Assembly: GCF_900101015.1 (NCBI RefSeq)
Contig: NZ_FNFZ01000032.1
Location: 1-41,041 of the forward strand
DNA length: 41,041 bases
Source of the DNA: Sarcina sp. DSM 11001
Lineage (GTDB): Bacteria; Bacillota; Clostridia; Lachnospirales; Lachnospiraceae
Direction: 5' to 3'
In this document: piece by piece, positions 34,301 to 40,811 of the stretch
Position numbering within the stretch: the first letter of the stretch is position 1
Layout of the letters: every line of letters starts with the position of its first letter
The notes under the pieces: generated by a model
Seen by the model: the letters and a program-made list of their open reading frames with translations, nothing else
What the model was told of the DNA's origin: nothing
The model's database searches: none
Translations under genes and position numbers: made by a program

Positions 34301-34724
34301 CACTTGCATTATTCCAGGTATCTCCTGTGGCAGGATCCTCGGGCTGAATCCAGTCATCCGCAGAGCCGGTCTCTTCAGAGGAATAGTCCTCCACATAGCC
34401 GTCTCCCGCAGAATCAGCATTGTCCTCGTAATAGCCCCCGTCCTCCGGGAATCCCGCATCGAAGGAGTCCTCTCCAGCCGTGTCTACGGCAAGAGAATCG
34501 TCTTCCATGAAGTCAATGCCTTTACGCTGATCCTTCGCGACGCCCACTTCGACGCCGGGGGATTGGACCGCGCGCTGCCTGTCCATGGTAATTGCGGGCA
34601 GGATGAGCTCATAGGTGGTCGCGAAAACCACGACCGCCGCGAGGAAAGCGAAGATCCTGCGGTAGCGGGCCAGACGTTTATGCTTTTTGAAAAATTCCTC
34701 TGCCAGGCGGATGATAAAATCCAT
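28350..34724 (-). CDS. giant VWA- and SpaA-domain pilus-tip adhesin, LPYTG-anchored
   Basis: About 2,124 residues. A basic start and membrane segment (about 20-45) end in TTYELILPAITMDRQ, a leader type common in Lachnospiraceae adhesins. A Glu/Asp/Gly/Ser-rich low-complexity region (about 55-355) includes DGTGLDGTGFDGTGLEEG from 15-bp DNA repeats. Three homologous modules follow (about 361-548, 549-694, 695-868), each closing with a FSVYGV-like or FSEYDL block. The VWA domain (about 940-1250) has the metal-site motif DTSTS near 950 and VVFITDGRPQTQN. Several Cna-B/isopeptide-type domains come next, then a SpaA domain (about 1955-2075, INLKKVAKGGTEPLTGAIFKLYRK...LTEIKPPNGY), LPYTGG and a membrane anchor. 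The start at 34724 (AGGAGAAATAAC before the ATG) replaces a longer, non-coding frame. By position and domain set it is the tip subunit. Confidence 0.92.
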   Translation of the reverse strand: MDFIIRLAEEFFKKHKRLARYRRIFAFLAAVVVFATTYELILPAITMDRQRAVQSPGVEVGVAKDQRKGIDFMEDDSLAVDTAGEDSFDAGFPEDGGYYEDNADSAGDGYVEDYSSEETGSADDWIQPEDPATGDTWNNASEIVPGVENTGDDYSGPDGSGTWTDENEIGTDAADNTGASGDEIADGSSSEAGEGVTGTDTSGTENGEADPEVPDAADGTGLDGTGFDGTGLEEGEDGENGLEDSGSAPDADGQDPETVDGEGLEGTPDASVDSTDSTEKNSGDALGNNTQNASAGISASGDKSGKGSTASAGTAENSGEAVIEGSTAETAVEFAAGGAAVGATDLTALGATGDQAAAAVTYPATIIYEGKDYTITATFDEKAKLPAEVTLSAVEILPNKVYKDENGNPLYADYEEYYEKTLEALEKESRLENDQAVKSARFFDITFLDKDGNTVEPAASVSIAVKYKDALSAADTADTMAVHFEDTVKADNTEKAEKKDNDPVEIAIPEIAVPEILDTKTEVKKKAIQEISFEAENFSVYGVIGTEVIEKTVLASDGHNYKITVTYGPEADIPQGAELEVKEISGESEEFKKYVTGTEEVLAEDEKVSFARFFDISIVSGGDRIQPKEPVNVRIELADELTKDVKAVHFEHQKDAGNETENTGKAVFLDSKLVAAEELKNAVSFDADGFSVYGVVETITTSLLTADGKTLKVTVNYDESAQIPKGATLEVKEIQEGDEDWFERSVRLADVLSKNYGNVTLSDARFLNISILVEGKEFEPKAPVQVRIEYVEPLCTEDTVDYGYHAITGEKVVPKEKENRFVAIHYTDDGADLIDSENTSGKEGFTETIYDVDGFSEYDLVYMYDYDSYEAGEKNYNPSAGIHTAADIVNATKAVRAKTGGGVLRNAGDIPAHSKSLIDNKDGTYTIGLNVTGDADTENNVASNANVIIIYDTSTSMEAPGLTPYGTWDDQRNNYVPMQYGGRGIDSSGSNATSYSDGVYFQLYRSNGTNSYTALTDDTYTGTVYRRTGNSPRYTYTKYTDQRYSYSIDRADASEKVVYDFTNALFSYQNPENPDTPEKESENIQAAFITFDTSANNGNNNPPLGRWTSNKNDILNRVDSSGTSHKLNYHNYTNWTSALDAAEDLVDSADDDPTYVVFITDGRPQTQNESAARPNYNTSKVIAQRIQNKCHEKGGALYGVFAFANDDDWLSALMYYAYNSLDPANAGTSFETEGYYKASDTTALTQAINEIFQKIVNTLGVTAVSISDGTTSAVQTTSGDVANLLVVEDSYQYWLTLPVTAGTGNTYSFIMPDKISGENVTYTAAESDGTVTITWPGGSASYPGKVEAGNKLTLEWTSATDFYRFAPPPATHNTTTSTIDGQEVTSSAVDWDLNSLGTLLDGVTYTVTFDCYPSQFTLDTIADLKNAEDPDAAYNALDENIRKYLIKDENEANEYILSTNTEASLTYTDTRTGNDSQTKPYDNPDPVKTSAVEEMAIAKEWENQLDDRSREPIELEVTRDAENHYEIELNDGNEWNNKAFISIGIMTTHNDIVSIKAPGHDFSFAEPTDLAYYWELDVPTVHPMKIDGVDTMLVEVTGEAIPDAMKSLDSPAKYISGDETYYKMNYLGTDKYYKVDDALASLTATNERRSSLNVTKAVEGNNTPEDALFDFTIKVDDKNDEDVWFSILDESGNYVINTDDLQYIRGTNVLPEIKNDQPTGFYYAPNKTTIFFKLKKSWNLRFMNLPKGTSYEVEESSTMPEECFSFVNVSGEREYYEYKAVEEGGEQGEEGSDAGEQGTVITHTEDTGTVDGRKISGTIAETNSVYTMTYTNRYDAVNVSVTKNVSGYDDGSTFEILAAVTKNGTAVAKLPSQSDPHILAVDGHPDQLKISLKKDETASIRLPAGVTLSIDETVNNNYTVTYSYKLTTSGEVQTGNTISSVSDGNAMTVTNTRKAADINLKKVAKGGTEPLTGAIFKLYRKNSEGVYASDEQIDATKEEATLTLTDGTLKIEGLPSGDYKLTEIKPPNGYIIQTRDIYFTVNADGTGDVITTTTGQTAFDSDTIGARTEGTNKDTLVIPNTPGETLPYTGGSGTFIYTLSGITLLMAAALMYIFRMRRRERRVR

Positions 34725-34863
34725 GTTATTTCTCCTATAGACACGGTTTTGAATGTCTAAAAACGATATTCCGTACCTGCTTTGATAGAAGCAGTGCTCC
34801 GTTGTATCTTTTGTCAGTTTCCGGTTTGTCAGTTTCTGTCTGACCGGACCGTACCGACGATGC

Positions 34864-35940
34864 TTAATTGACGAATCCGATCTTGCTAAATGGCCACACC
34901 CTGAAGACGATGTGTCCGACGACCTGTTCCTGATCAACACAGCCGACGGCGGTGTTGCGCGAGTCGATAGAGACCTCACGGTTGTCCCCCATCACAAAAA
35001 CCTTGCCCTCCGGCACCTGGTAGGGGAGCTCGATATCGGTCTCGCCATAGGCCTTGGGCTCATGAAGGTAGGGCTCCTCGATACGCTTCTGGTTGACATA
35101 GACGTTTCCGTCCTGGTCGATGTCGACCCATTCGCCGCTGTTGGCGATCACGCGCTTGACCAGTATGTTGTTGTTGTAGTAAAAAGCGATGACCTCTCCC
35201 GTGCCCATCGAGCTGTTCTTGAGGGAGAGGACGATATCCCCGTTGTCCAGGGTTCCGTTCATGGACTGCCCGTAGATATGCAGGACGGGCAGGAACAGAA
35301 TCGCCACCAGGACCGCCATGGCCGCGACCGTGATCAGTCCAAACACCGTGCTGCGCATGGTCGTGAAAAAGCGGTTGCGGTATTTTTCCTTTTTCAGTTC
35401 ATTTTCCAGCAGCTCGCTGGAAGGAAGCTCCATTTCCGGGGAGGGCCCTGCGTTATCCCCTGCGTTTTTCAGCAGGACATCCCCATCCTTTCCCCCTGCG
35501 GCTTTCTGCAGGATATCCCCGCTCTTTTCGCCCGCTGCTTTAGGCGGGACATTCTTGTTTTTTCTGTCTGCGCCTTTTGACAGGGATCTCCTGATCTTTT
35601 TTCGCGCAGCTTTCCAGGGCGTATTCTTTTTCTTTTTTCCTGCGGGTTTCACTGGCGCGGCTTCCGCATCATTATCCGCGGCGCTCTGCAGGGCGTCTTC
35701 CTTATTGTCGACATGATCACCTGCGGATTCCGACAGCATATCTTCCTTATTATCGACATGACTGCCTGCAGATTCCGGCAGGGCATCTTCCTTATTATCG
35801 GCATGATCACCTGCGGATTCCGGCAGCAAGTCTTCAATAATATCGCCTGGGGACTCCTGCGCGGTATCGGAAAGGGTTTTGTCCGCGATGTTCTCCGCAG
35901 GCATCTGCCCCTCTCCCATTTTCCAATTTTTATCTGCCAA
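34864..35940 (-). CDS. lepB: type I signal peptidase with long repeat-bearing cytosolic extension
   Basis: A 358-residue protein starting at a TTG codon with GAGGAAGATCGAT before it. The catalytic part (about 195-358) is standard: one membrane helix (200-222), nucleophile Ser226 (IYGQSMNGTL), Lys262 (ILVKRVIA) and the conserved VFVMGDNREVSIDSRN. The first ~190 residues are an unusual acidic/basic cytosolic extension with three ~15-residue units of the type LPESAGDHADNKEDA (45-bp DNA repeats) and a Lys/Gly/Ala-rich stretch. It lies directly upstream of the giant adhesin, so it probably handles pilus precursors. It uses Ser-Lys, unlike the SipW-type enzyme at 17011. The start overlaps by 11 bases the in-frame end of the upstream coiled-coil reading frame. 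Confidence 0.93.
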   Translation of the reverse strand: MADKNWKMGEGQMPAENIADKTLSDTAQESPGDIIEDLLPESAGDHADNKEDALPESAGSHVDNKEDMLSESAGDHVDNKEDALQSAADNDAEAAPVKPAGKKKKNTPWKAARKKIRRSLSKGADRKNKNVPPKAAGEKSGDILQKAAGGKDGDVLLKNAGDNAGPSPEMELPSSELLENELKKEKYRNRFFTTMRSTVFGLITVAAMAVLVAILFLPVLHIYGQSMNGTLDNGDIVLSLKNSSMGTGEVIAFYYNNNILVKRVIANSGEWVDIDQDGNVYVNQKRIEEPYLHEPKAYGETDIELPYQVPEGKVFVMGDNREVSIDSRNTAVGCVDQEQVVGHIVFRVWPFSKIGFVN

Positions 35941-36157
35941 ATCGATCTTCCTCGAAAATTATGTCTATTATGTCTTCTGTGATCTCAACTATTATGTCTT
36001 CTGATATTTCAACATTCTCCGGGATCCCGGTCTGCTTTTTAAGCAGTCTCCCGGGACTGGTTTTAACATTATCCCAGGGACTGGTTTTGACATTATCCCA
36101 GGGACTGGTTTTGACATTATCCCGGGACTGATTATAAATAATCTCCTGAGACTGGTT
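35930..36157 (-). pseudogene. in-frame severed tail of the coiled-coil protein (octapeptide repeats)
   Basis: After the TAA at 36158 the same frame stays open for 75 codons to a TAA at 35930. It continues the octapeptide series begun before the stop: KNQSQDND, KNQPQERI, stop-NQSQEII, YNQSRDNV, KTSPWDNV twice, KTSPGRL (24-bp DNA units, three nearly identical at 36060-36122). It ends in an acidic segment (PENVEISEDIIVEITED and onward). The stop stands where other units have Lys AAA, so one A-to-T change explains it. The tail overlaps the lepB start by 11 bases, as expected for an original operon junction. Confidence 0.75.
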
Positions 36158-36439
36158 TTAAATACGCTCCTGAGGCTGGTTTTTATCATTATCCTGAGAT
36201 TGGTTTTTGACATTTTCCAGATACTGGTCGGCTGCGGCCTGGGCAGCTTCAAATATACCGTTCAGCCTGAGCGCCGCTTCCGCGATCGACCCGGACTCCT
36301 GAATGCGGATCTCTCTGTCGGCAAGCTTTTCTTCCAGTTCACGGACTTTTGCGCGCAGGGTATCGATCTCACGGCTCTGGGCGAGCATCATCTCCAGCAG
36401 TTCTCCTCGTTTCAGCTTATGTAATTCTTTTTCTGTCAT
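36158..36439 (-). CDS. coiled-coil protein at the head of the pilus operon
   Basis: A 93-residue acidic/basic helical protein: MTEKELHKLKRGELLEMMLAQ is followed by heptad-rich IDTLRAKVRELEEKLADREI (about 25-45) and a conserved block SIAEAALRLNGIFEAAQAAADQYLENV. I recall similar proteins near pilus or signal peptidase genes in Lachnospiraceae, but have no function for them. There is no signal peptide, so it is cytosolic. It may be a scaffold for the peptidase or other membrane components. The C-terminal NQSQDNDKNQPQERI is the start of an octapeptide series interrupted by the stop codon. The start has GGGAGAGATAGCAG and a promoter lies 57 bases upstream. Confidence 0.75.
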   Translation of the reverse strand: MTEKELHKLKRGELLEMMLAQSREIDTLRAKVRELEEKLADREIRIQESGSIAEAALRLNGIFEAAQAAADQYLENVKNQSQDNDKNQPQERI

Positions 36440-36495
36440 CTGCTATCTCTCCCGTTTCCCCGGCCTGTGCCTGTCCGGACCGGCCGTAAAGCCGC

Positions 36496-36524
36496 ATTAT
36501 ACACTTGCCCAAAACGTCTGTCTG
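36496..36524 (-). promoter_or_regulatory. promoter of the pilus operon
   Basis: The minus strand has CAGACA, 17 bases, TATAAT preceded by TG one base away. It lies 57 bases upstream of the coiled-coil start. With the terminator at 36617 just before it, this is the likely start of the pilus transcript. Confidence 0.65.
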
Positions 36525-36616
36525 ATCGTTTCATAAATCCGCCAGGTTCATGAAACTGATTATTCACAAACCCTTTTCATAAAACCGGTATTTTTCAAAG
36601 CTTATAAGTTCATAAA

Positions 36617-36672
36617 AAGAAGCACAATTTACACGCAGCAGGAGTCTTTGACTGACTTGGTGTAAATTGTGC
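36617..36672 (-). terminator. long-stem terminator between the LuxR-type regulator and the pilus operon
   Basis: GCACAATTTACAC and GTGTAAATTGTGC form a perfect 13-bp stem (36622-36634 / 36660-36672) around about 25 bases. TTCTTTTTAT follows on the minus strand. It is some 350 bases beyond the stop of the regulator. The rest of 36440-37022 has no gene, only A/T-rich sequence with several TTCATAAA-type motifs. Confidence 0.7.
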
Positions 36673-37022
36673 CTGCGTCCAATCGTGTTTTACGACCCTT
36701 GGTATGAACACCGTTATTTTCTCCGTTTTCTTTGACCTTGCAAAATCAGCAAAATGAGAAACCATATCAGCCGCCAGACAAAATGTCAAATCAGCTGATA
36801 GAATACGGTTTTATGTCTAACGTCAGGCCTTGTCTCTTCGTTCCGCGCCAATCAATGTACAATTGCTTAAACTCATACAAAAGAAACAGGTCAATTCTGG
36901 GGTCTCTGCGATTGTCATTTTACCAGTAATTATCGGTAAAGCTATTGTACGAAAGGGCAATAACCGGGCAATTTTTATCCAGGAGCTGAGGCAGGTCTGC
37001 CTCCTTTCGCGGGAAGGCAGTT

Positions 37023-39617
37023 TCACCTGCTTACATCCCCCAGTTCAGCCGCGCGGCTGATCGCCTCCGCGCGGGTCCGCACGCCCAGCTTCTGATATAC
37101 TTTAGTGGCATAATGCTTCACTGTGCGCTCGGACAGGGCCAGAATGGAAGCGATCTGGGCGTTTTTGTAGCCCGCCACAAGAAGAGCATAGACTTCCTGT
37201 TCCCGCCCGGTAAATGCGGGCCTGGAAACAGCAGACCGCATATAGGTCGGGTAATTAGCGGCATGCAGACGAGTCAGACGCAGGACGCTTTTCTCCCACG
37301 GAGCGTCGGGAAGTTCCATCTCCCTGAGCATATCCAGTACGCCGATTCCTTCATCCGCGATCACCCGCACCAGGCTGAAGCGTCTCGCCATGGAAACAGC
37401 AGTTTCCATTTCCTGTTTCCAACTGCCTGTTCCAGTCCGGCGGTCGATGATCGCCTGAAGAAGATGAAGCTTGATCCGCATATAGGGCCGGTTATACTGA
37501 TTACAGTAGTTTGCGAATTTTATGGTCAGAAGTCTCGTCTTTTCCCACTGAGCAGTAATAATGTAAAGTCTGAGCTTCAGGAGCTGTTTATATCTGTCCA
37601 GGACGATCAGGTCACGGGTCTCGTCAGGGGCTTCCATCTCCAGCCAGTTCAGAGGCTCCCGCGTTTCTCCCTTCATCAGTTGGAGAGTCATCCGGTGGAC
37701 CCGCAGGTTTTCCCTGAGTCTGACAGGAGCGTTCAGAGGCAGGTCTTCCATGAGGCTGTTCATCAGGCGGATTCCCTCGTCAGCTTCCCCTTCCGCCATC
37801 AGGATCCTGCTCTGGATACCGATTCCCGCACATCTCACTTCCAGATCCCCCGGGACACGGGACAGGCCCGCTGTCACTTTTTCCAACGGATCTCTGTAAT
37901 CCCCATTCAAACTGCTCTCCAGATCACATTCCCCGGTCAGAATATCGCAGACACCTTTCCCGACGCTGCCCAGCGCCTTTTCCAGGGGCGGTCCGACAAT
38001 GCCGGTAATCTTCTGTCCCAACGGGACCCAGTGGCTGAAATCTTTGCCGCCGTTCAGGAAGGAAACACTGTTTCCCGCCGTATTAAAACCTCTGTCCCTG
38101 TTTCTATACTGTCCGGAGTCGCAGAGACCGGCATAATTGTTAAGGCATCTCAGGATATTTTCAGTTCCTCTGTGCGGCAGAGCAATATCCAGGTAGGCTG
38201 CTGCCTCCCACGCGGCCTGCCGGCGAGGATCTTCGGACGGTGTGTTTTTTATAAACTGCGAGATCTCCCTATACCACCGTTCGCTTTCTTCAGGCCGTCC
38301 CAGCAGGGACTCGATCATGCACATCCCCTTCATCAATTCCGGCGAAGCCTTGATCATTTCCTCCGGGAGCATCGCATAGGCCTCCCGCAGCTCCACGGAA
38401 TCTCCATCGGCAGGGCGCATATACGTGTCCTCGAGCAGAAGTTCCCGGATCTTTTGGATATTCTTCAGTTCTTTATAGAAATAAATCGCCCTGGAAATCA
38501 GGCCGTTCTGCTCATAATACCGGGCAGCGCGCTCATACAGTCCGTCGATAAACTCTCCGGGATACAGATTTTTCATCTCTTTGAACAGAGCTCTCTGCAC
38601 GATTGGGACAAATCTATATCCGTCCCTGCTCTGCTGAAAGATCAGATAAGACCTCTCGTTGATACCGCGGATCAGGCCAGGAGCATTGAAAAGCCCGGTC
38701 ACATCGCGCGCCATTTCATCCTCAAAGCTGTCAAAAGGAGACAGCTTGAACAACAACTCTTTCTCTTCTTCGGAAAAAGCCGGCAATATGTCACTGATCA
38801 GAAGTTTTTCAATATTGTCAAAAACCTCCGGTACGATCGCCTGCACAGAGCGCTCCGGACACTTCTCCTTTTTTCTGGCTATTGCCTGTAGTACAAAGGG
38901 AGTGCCCCATGTCACCTCCACCAGCCAGGCGATGTCCTGAGGTATCAGTTCCACTCCATATTCCAGAAACAGCTGCTCCGTCTCTTCCTCTGTAAACATT
39001 ACGAAATCCTTATCAAGGATCTCTGCCGCGCCTGTCATAATCAGGGCCCGCAGCTCCATCGGACTCTTCCCCCTGCCGGCCATCACGATCCGCTGCTTTC
39101 TTGGAAGAGTCGCCAGAAACGCCCGCAGTGTAATTGTATCCGTATCCGATCTTCTCTGCGTTTGCCCTCCGGCTCTACTCCGATTTTCTGGAAAAAAACA
39201 GTTATCGGCATCCTGCCTGTCCCGCATATTCCAGGCACATCCGCTCCGCTCCTCCGCGGCCCCGGCTGCAGTATTCATATCCTTACTGTCCACCACATTC
39301 CCGGCAGATCCACTCTGCTTCTCTGTGATCGCGGCCGCGCTCCTTCCCTGCTTCTCCGAAAGGCTCAGATACTGCAGATCATCCACGATCAGCAGCGCGT
39401 CGGGATGTTCCTTCGCCGCACGCACAAAAGCCGGCCAGTCATCCTGTCCGGCTGAAAAAAACAGCACCGGTCCGTTCTGGCTCTGGGCCAGCTGATTCAG
39501 CAGCATTGTTTTTCCACTATAAAAAAAGGAGGAAATATAAACAATCTGTGTTTCTTTCAGAAGATCCCGCAGCTGTTTTACCTTCTCCGTTCTGCCGATC
39601 ACATGTGCCCGTCCCAT
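37023..39617 (-). CDS. MalT/LuxR-type STAND-ATPase transcriptional regulator
   Basis: About 864 residues. The start at 39617 (GGAGGAATACA before the ATG) gives MGRAHVIGRTEKVKQLRDLL. A degenerate P-loop (SFFYSGKTM, first Gly absent) and Walker B ALLIVDDLQ are near the N-terminus. An insert (about 105-160) contains three degenerate EKQSGSA / EERSGCA units and separates Walker B from the rest of the ATPase. The middle ~450 residues are helical, TPR-like. The LuxR helix-turn-helix (about 800-860) is FTGREQEVYALLVAGYKNAQIASILALSERTVKHYATKVYQKLGV. It is divergent in sequence from MalT but shares the plan: an effector-gated ATPase with a C-terminal DNA-binding domain. It stands next to the pilus promoter and could regulate it; that is inference. 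Confidence 0.88.
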   Translation of the reverse strand: MGRAHVIGRTEKVKQLRDLLKETQIVYISSFFYSGKTMLLNQLAQSQNGPVLFFSAGQDDWPAFVRAAKEHPDALLIVDDLQYLSLSEKQGRSAAAITEKQSGSAGNVVDSKDMNTAAGAAEERSGCAWNMRDRQDADNCFFPENRSRAGGQTQRRSDTDTITLRAFLATLPRKQRIVMAGRGKSPMELRALIMTGAAEILDKDFVMFTEEETEQLFLEYGVELIPQDIAWLVEVTWGTPFVLQAIARKKEKCPERSVQAIVPEVFDNIEKLLISDILPAFSEEEKELLFKLSPFDSFEDEMARDVTGLFNAPGLIRGINERSYLIFQQSRDGYRFVPIVQRALFKEMKNLYPGEFIDGLYERAARYYEQNGLISRAIYFYKELKNIQKIRELLLEDTYMRPADGDSVELREAYAMLPEEMIKASPELMKGMCMIESLLGRPEESERWYREISQFIKNTPSEDPRRQAAWEAAAYLDIALPHRGTENILRCLNNYAGLCDSGQYRNRDRGFNTAGNSVSFLNGGKDFSHWVPLGQKITGIVGPPLEKALGSVGKGVCDILTGECDLESSLNGDYRDPLEKVTAGLSRVPGDLEVRCAGIGIQSRILMAEGEADEGIRLMNSLMEDLPLNAPVRLRENLRVHRMTLQLMKGETREPLNWLEMEAPDETRDLIVLDRYKQLLKLRLYIITAQWEKTRLLTIKFANYCNQYNRPYMRIKLHLLQAIIDRRTGTGSWKQEMETAVSMARRFSLVRVIADEGIGVLDMLREMELPDAPWEKSVLRLTRLHAANYPTYMRSAVSRPAFTGREQEVYALLVAGYKNAQIASILALSERTVKHYATKVYQKLGVRTRAEAISRAAELGDVSR

Positions 39618-39774
39618 TGTATTCCTCCATCGCAATATCGTTCATATAACGACAGTATACCATGTGTTCTGTTGAAAGATATTGCCCGAAAGGGCAACGC
39701 ATAGTCCGGGTAAAGGGCAACCGGGCAAAACTTACACAAAGGGTACCTGCAAAAGTTCCTGTGCATGTGGTCTC

Positions 39775-39830
39775 TTTACATAGTCTCTTTATAAGGTCTC
39801 TTTATAAGATCCCTTTATAGGATCCCTTCA
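39775..39830. repeat. 13-bp tandem repeat after the HD-protein stop codon
   Basis: Four imperfect minus-strand units of the type AGACCTTATAAAG (GGATCCTATAAAG, GGATCTTATAAAG, AGACCTTATAAAG, AGACTATGTAAAG) begin within ten bases of the stop at 39836. Confidence 0.75.
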
Positions 39831-39835
39831 TGCAG

Positions 39836-40402
39836 TCAGCTTTCCGTTCCCAGCAGACCGATTTCCTCCGCATAAGGTCTCATGCCCTCGATGCAGATCT
39901 CAGCGACCTCTTTAACCTCCATGCCGAGCATTTCACAGCCTTTTTTGATCAGTTCGCGGTCGCACTTGGCAGCGAAACGCTTGTCTTTGAACTTTTTCAT
40001 AAAACTCTTTGTGTTCAGATCAGTGATACCATGGGGGCGCATCCTTGCTGCCGCCTCAATGATTCCGGTCAGCTCATCAACCGCGAACAGGCTCTTTTCC
40101 ATATTTGTCTTCGGCTCAATATCATTCAAAATCAAATAGCCGTGGCTGAGGATCGCCCGCACTTCCTCTTGCGTGAGTCCCGCTTCCAGCAGCGGCTGTT
40201 CTGTGTGCTGCAGATGTTCCTCAGGATATTTCTCATAATCATAATCATGGAGATAGCCTATTGCTTTCCAGTGTTCCTCATCCTCACCGAAATGCCTGGC
40301 CATAGCCCCCATAGCTGCCATGACATTTGTGCTGTGGCGGATCAGGTGTTCCTCCGTGACCATCTGCGCATTGATTTCCTTTGCCCTTTCCAGAGTGAGC
40401 AT
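39836..40402 (-). CDS. HD-domain (HDIG-type) protein, probable phosphohydrolase
   Basis: A 188-residue protein. The start at 40402 (AAGGAGACGCGAAT before the ATG) gives MLTLERAKEINAQMVTEEHLIRHS; a longer frame to 40486 runs through a dispersed repeat. The HD motif residues are RHSTNVMAAM and YLHDYDYEKYPEEHLQH, then LSHG. Such proteins are metal-dependent phosphohydrolases of unassigned substrate in Clostridia. It is cytosolic and monocistronic as far as can be seen. Confidence 0.88.
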   Translation of the reverse strand: MLTLERAKEINAQMVTEEHLIRHSTNVMAAMGAMARHFGEDEEHWKAIGYLHDYDYEKYPEEHLQHTEQPLLEAGLTQEEVRAILSHGYLILNDIEPKTNMEKSLFAVDELTGIIEAAARMRPHGITDLNTKSFMKKFKDKRFAAKCDRELIKKGCEMLGMEVKEVAEICIEGMRPYAEEIGLLGTES

Positions 40403-40472
40403 ATTCGCGTCTCCTTCCTTGTCCAATACTTGAACCATTCTCTGCCGTCTCTTTTCCGGACTGCTTCCCAGA

Positions 40473-40520
40473 CAATTACATGTCACAAATCCTAAATCTT
40501 TTGAGGAATGATTTCAAGTA
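40473..40520. repeat. 48-bp dispersed repeat, copy 2 (family B)
   Basis: CAATTACATGTCACAAATCC, TTTTGAGGAATG and ATTTCAAGTA align without gaps to 25003-25050. It lies between the HD gene and the family C element. Confidence 0.75.
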
Positions 40521-40554
40521 TTTACAAAGAAGTACTCCAAGCAAGGTTCTTAAT

Positions 40555-40692
40555 CGTTACTATACACGCCCTATCGAGGGCGTGTATAGTAACGTGCGAA
40601 AATCCCATTCCAAATCGCTGCGCGATGGGATTTTCGTCGTAAAACTCGGGTTTTTCGCGAAAAACACGCGAAAAACGCCTCGAATTTCGCGC
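40555..40692. repeat. dispersed structured element, right copy (family C)
   Basis: An inverted relative of 3127-3280. It begins with a perfect 18-bp stem, CGTTACTATACACGCCCT paired across ATCG (40555-40594). A second hairpin has GCGAAAATCCCAT with ATGGGATTTTCG (40597-40636). The end carries TTTTTCGCGAAAAA and CGCCTCGAATTTCGCG. The middle stem uses AT-rich arms where the left copy uses GTTCGCCC, yet both pair. Confidence 0.75.
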
Positions 40693-40811
40693 CGGTCTGA
40701 AAAGTAACTCTTAATCATATTATCGCGTGTAACGTCATGAAATACATATAAATCATTAAACTATATACAAATATTTTAATATAATATGTATCCTTCACTG
40801 TTCAATGGAGA

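Noticed and set aside
35992-36252. An 86-residue minus-strand protein with SKPVPGIM repeats
   Set aside because: It reads the 24-bp repeats in another frame; the in-frame tail of the coiled-coil gene explains the region better.
36440-37022. c-di-GMP riboswitch controlling the pilus
   Set aside because: No GEMM-I or GEMM-II consensus was seen in this gap or in the gaps at 34725 and 28100; only a terminator and a promoter are supported.
37113-38891. A 592-residue plus-strand frame
   Set aside because: Antisense shadow of the LuxR-type regulator, without start site or domains.
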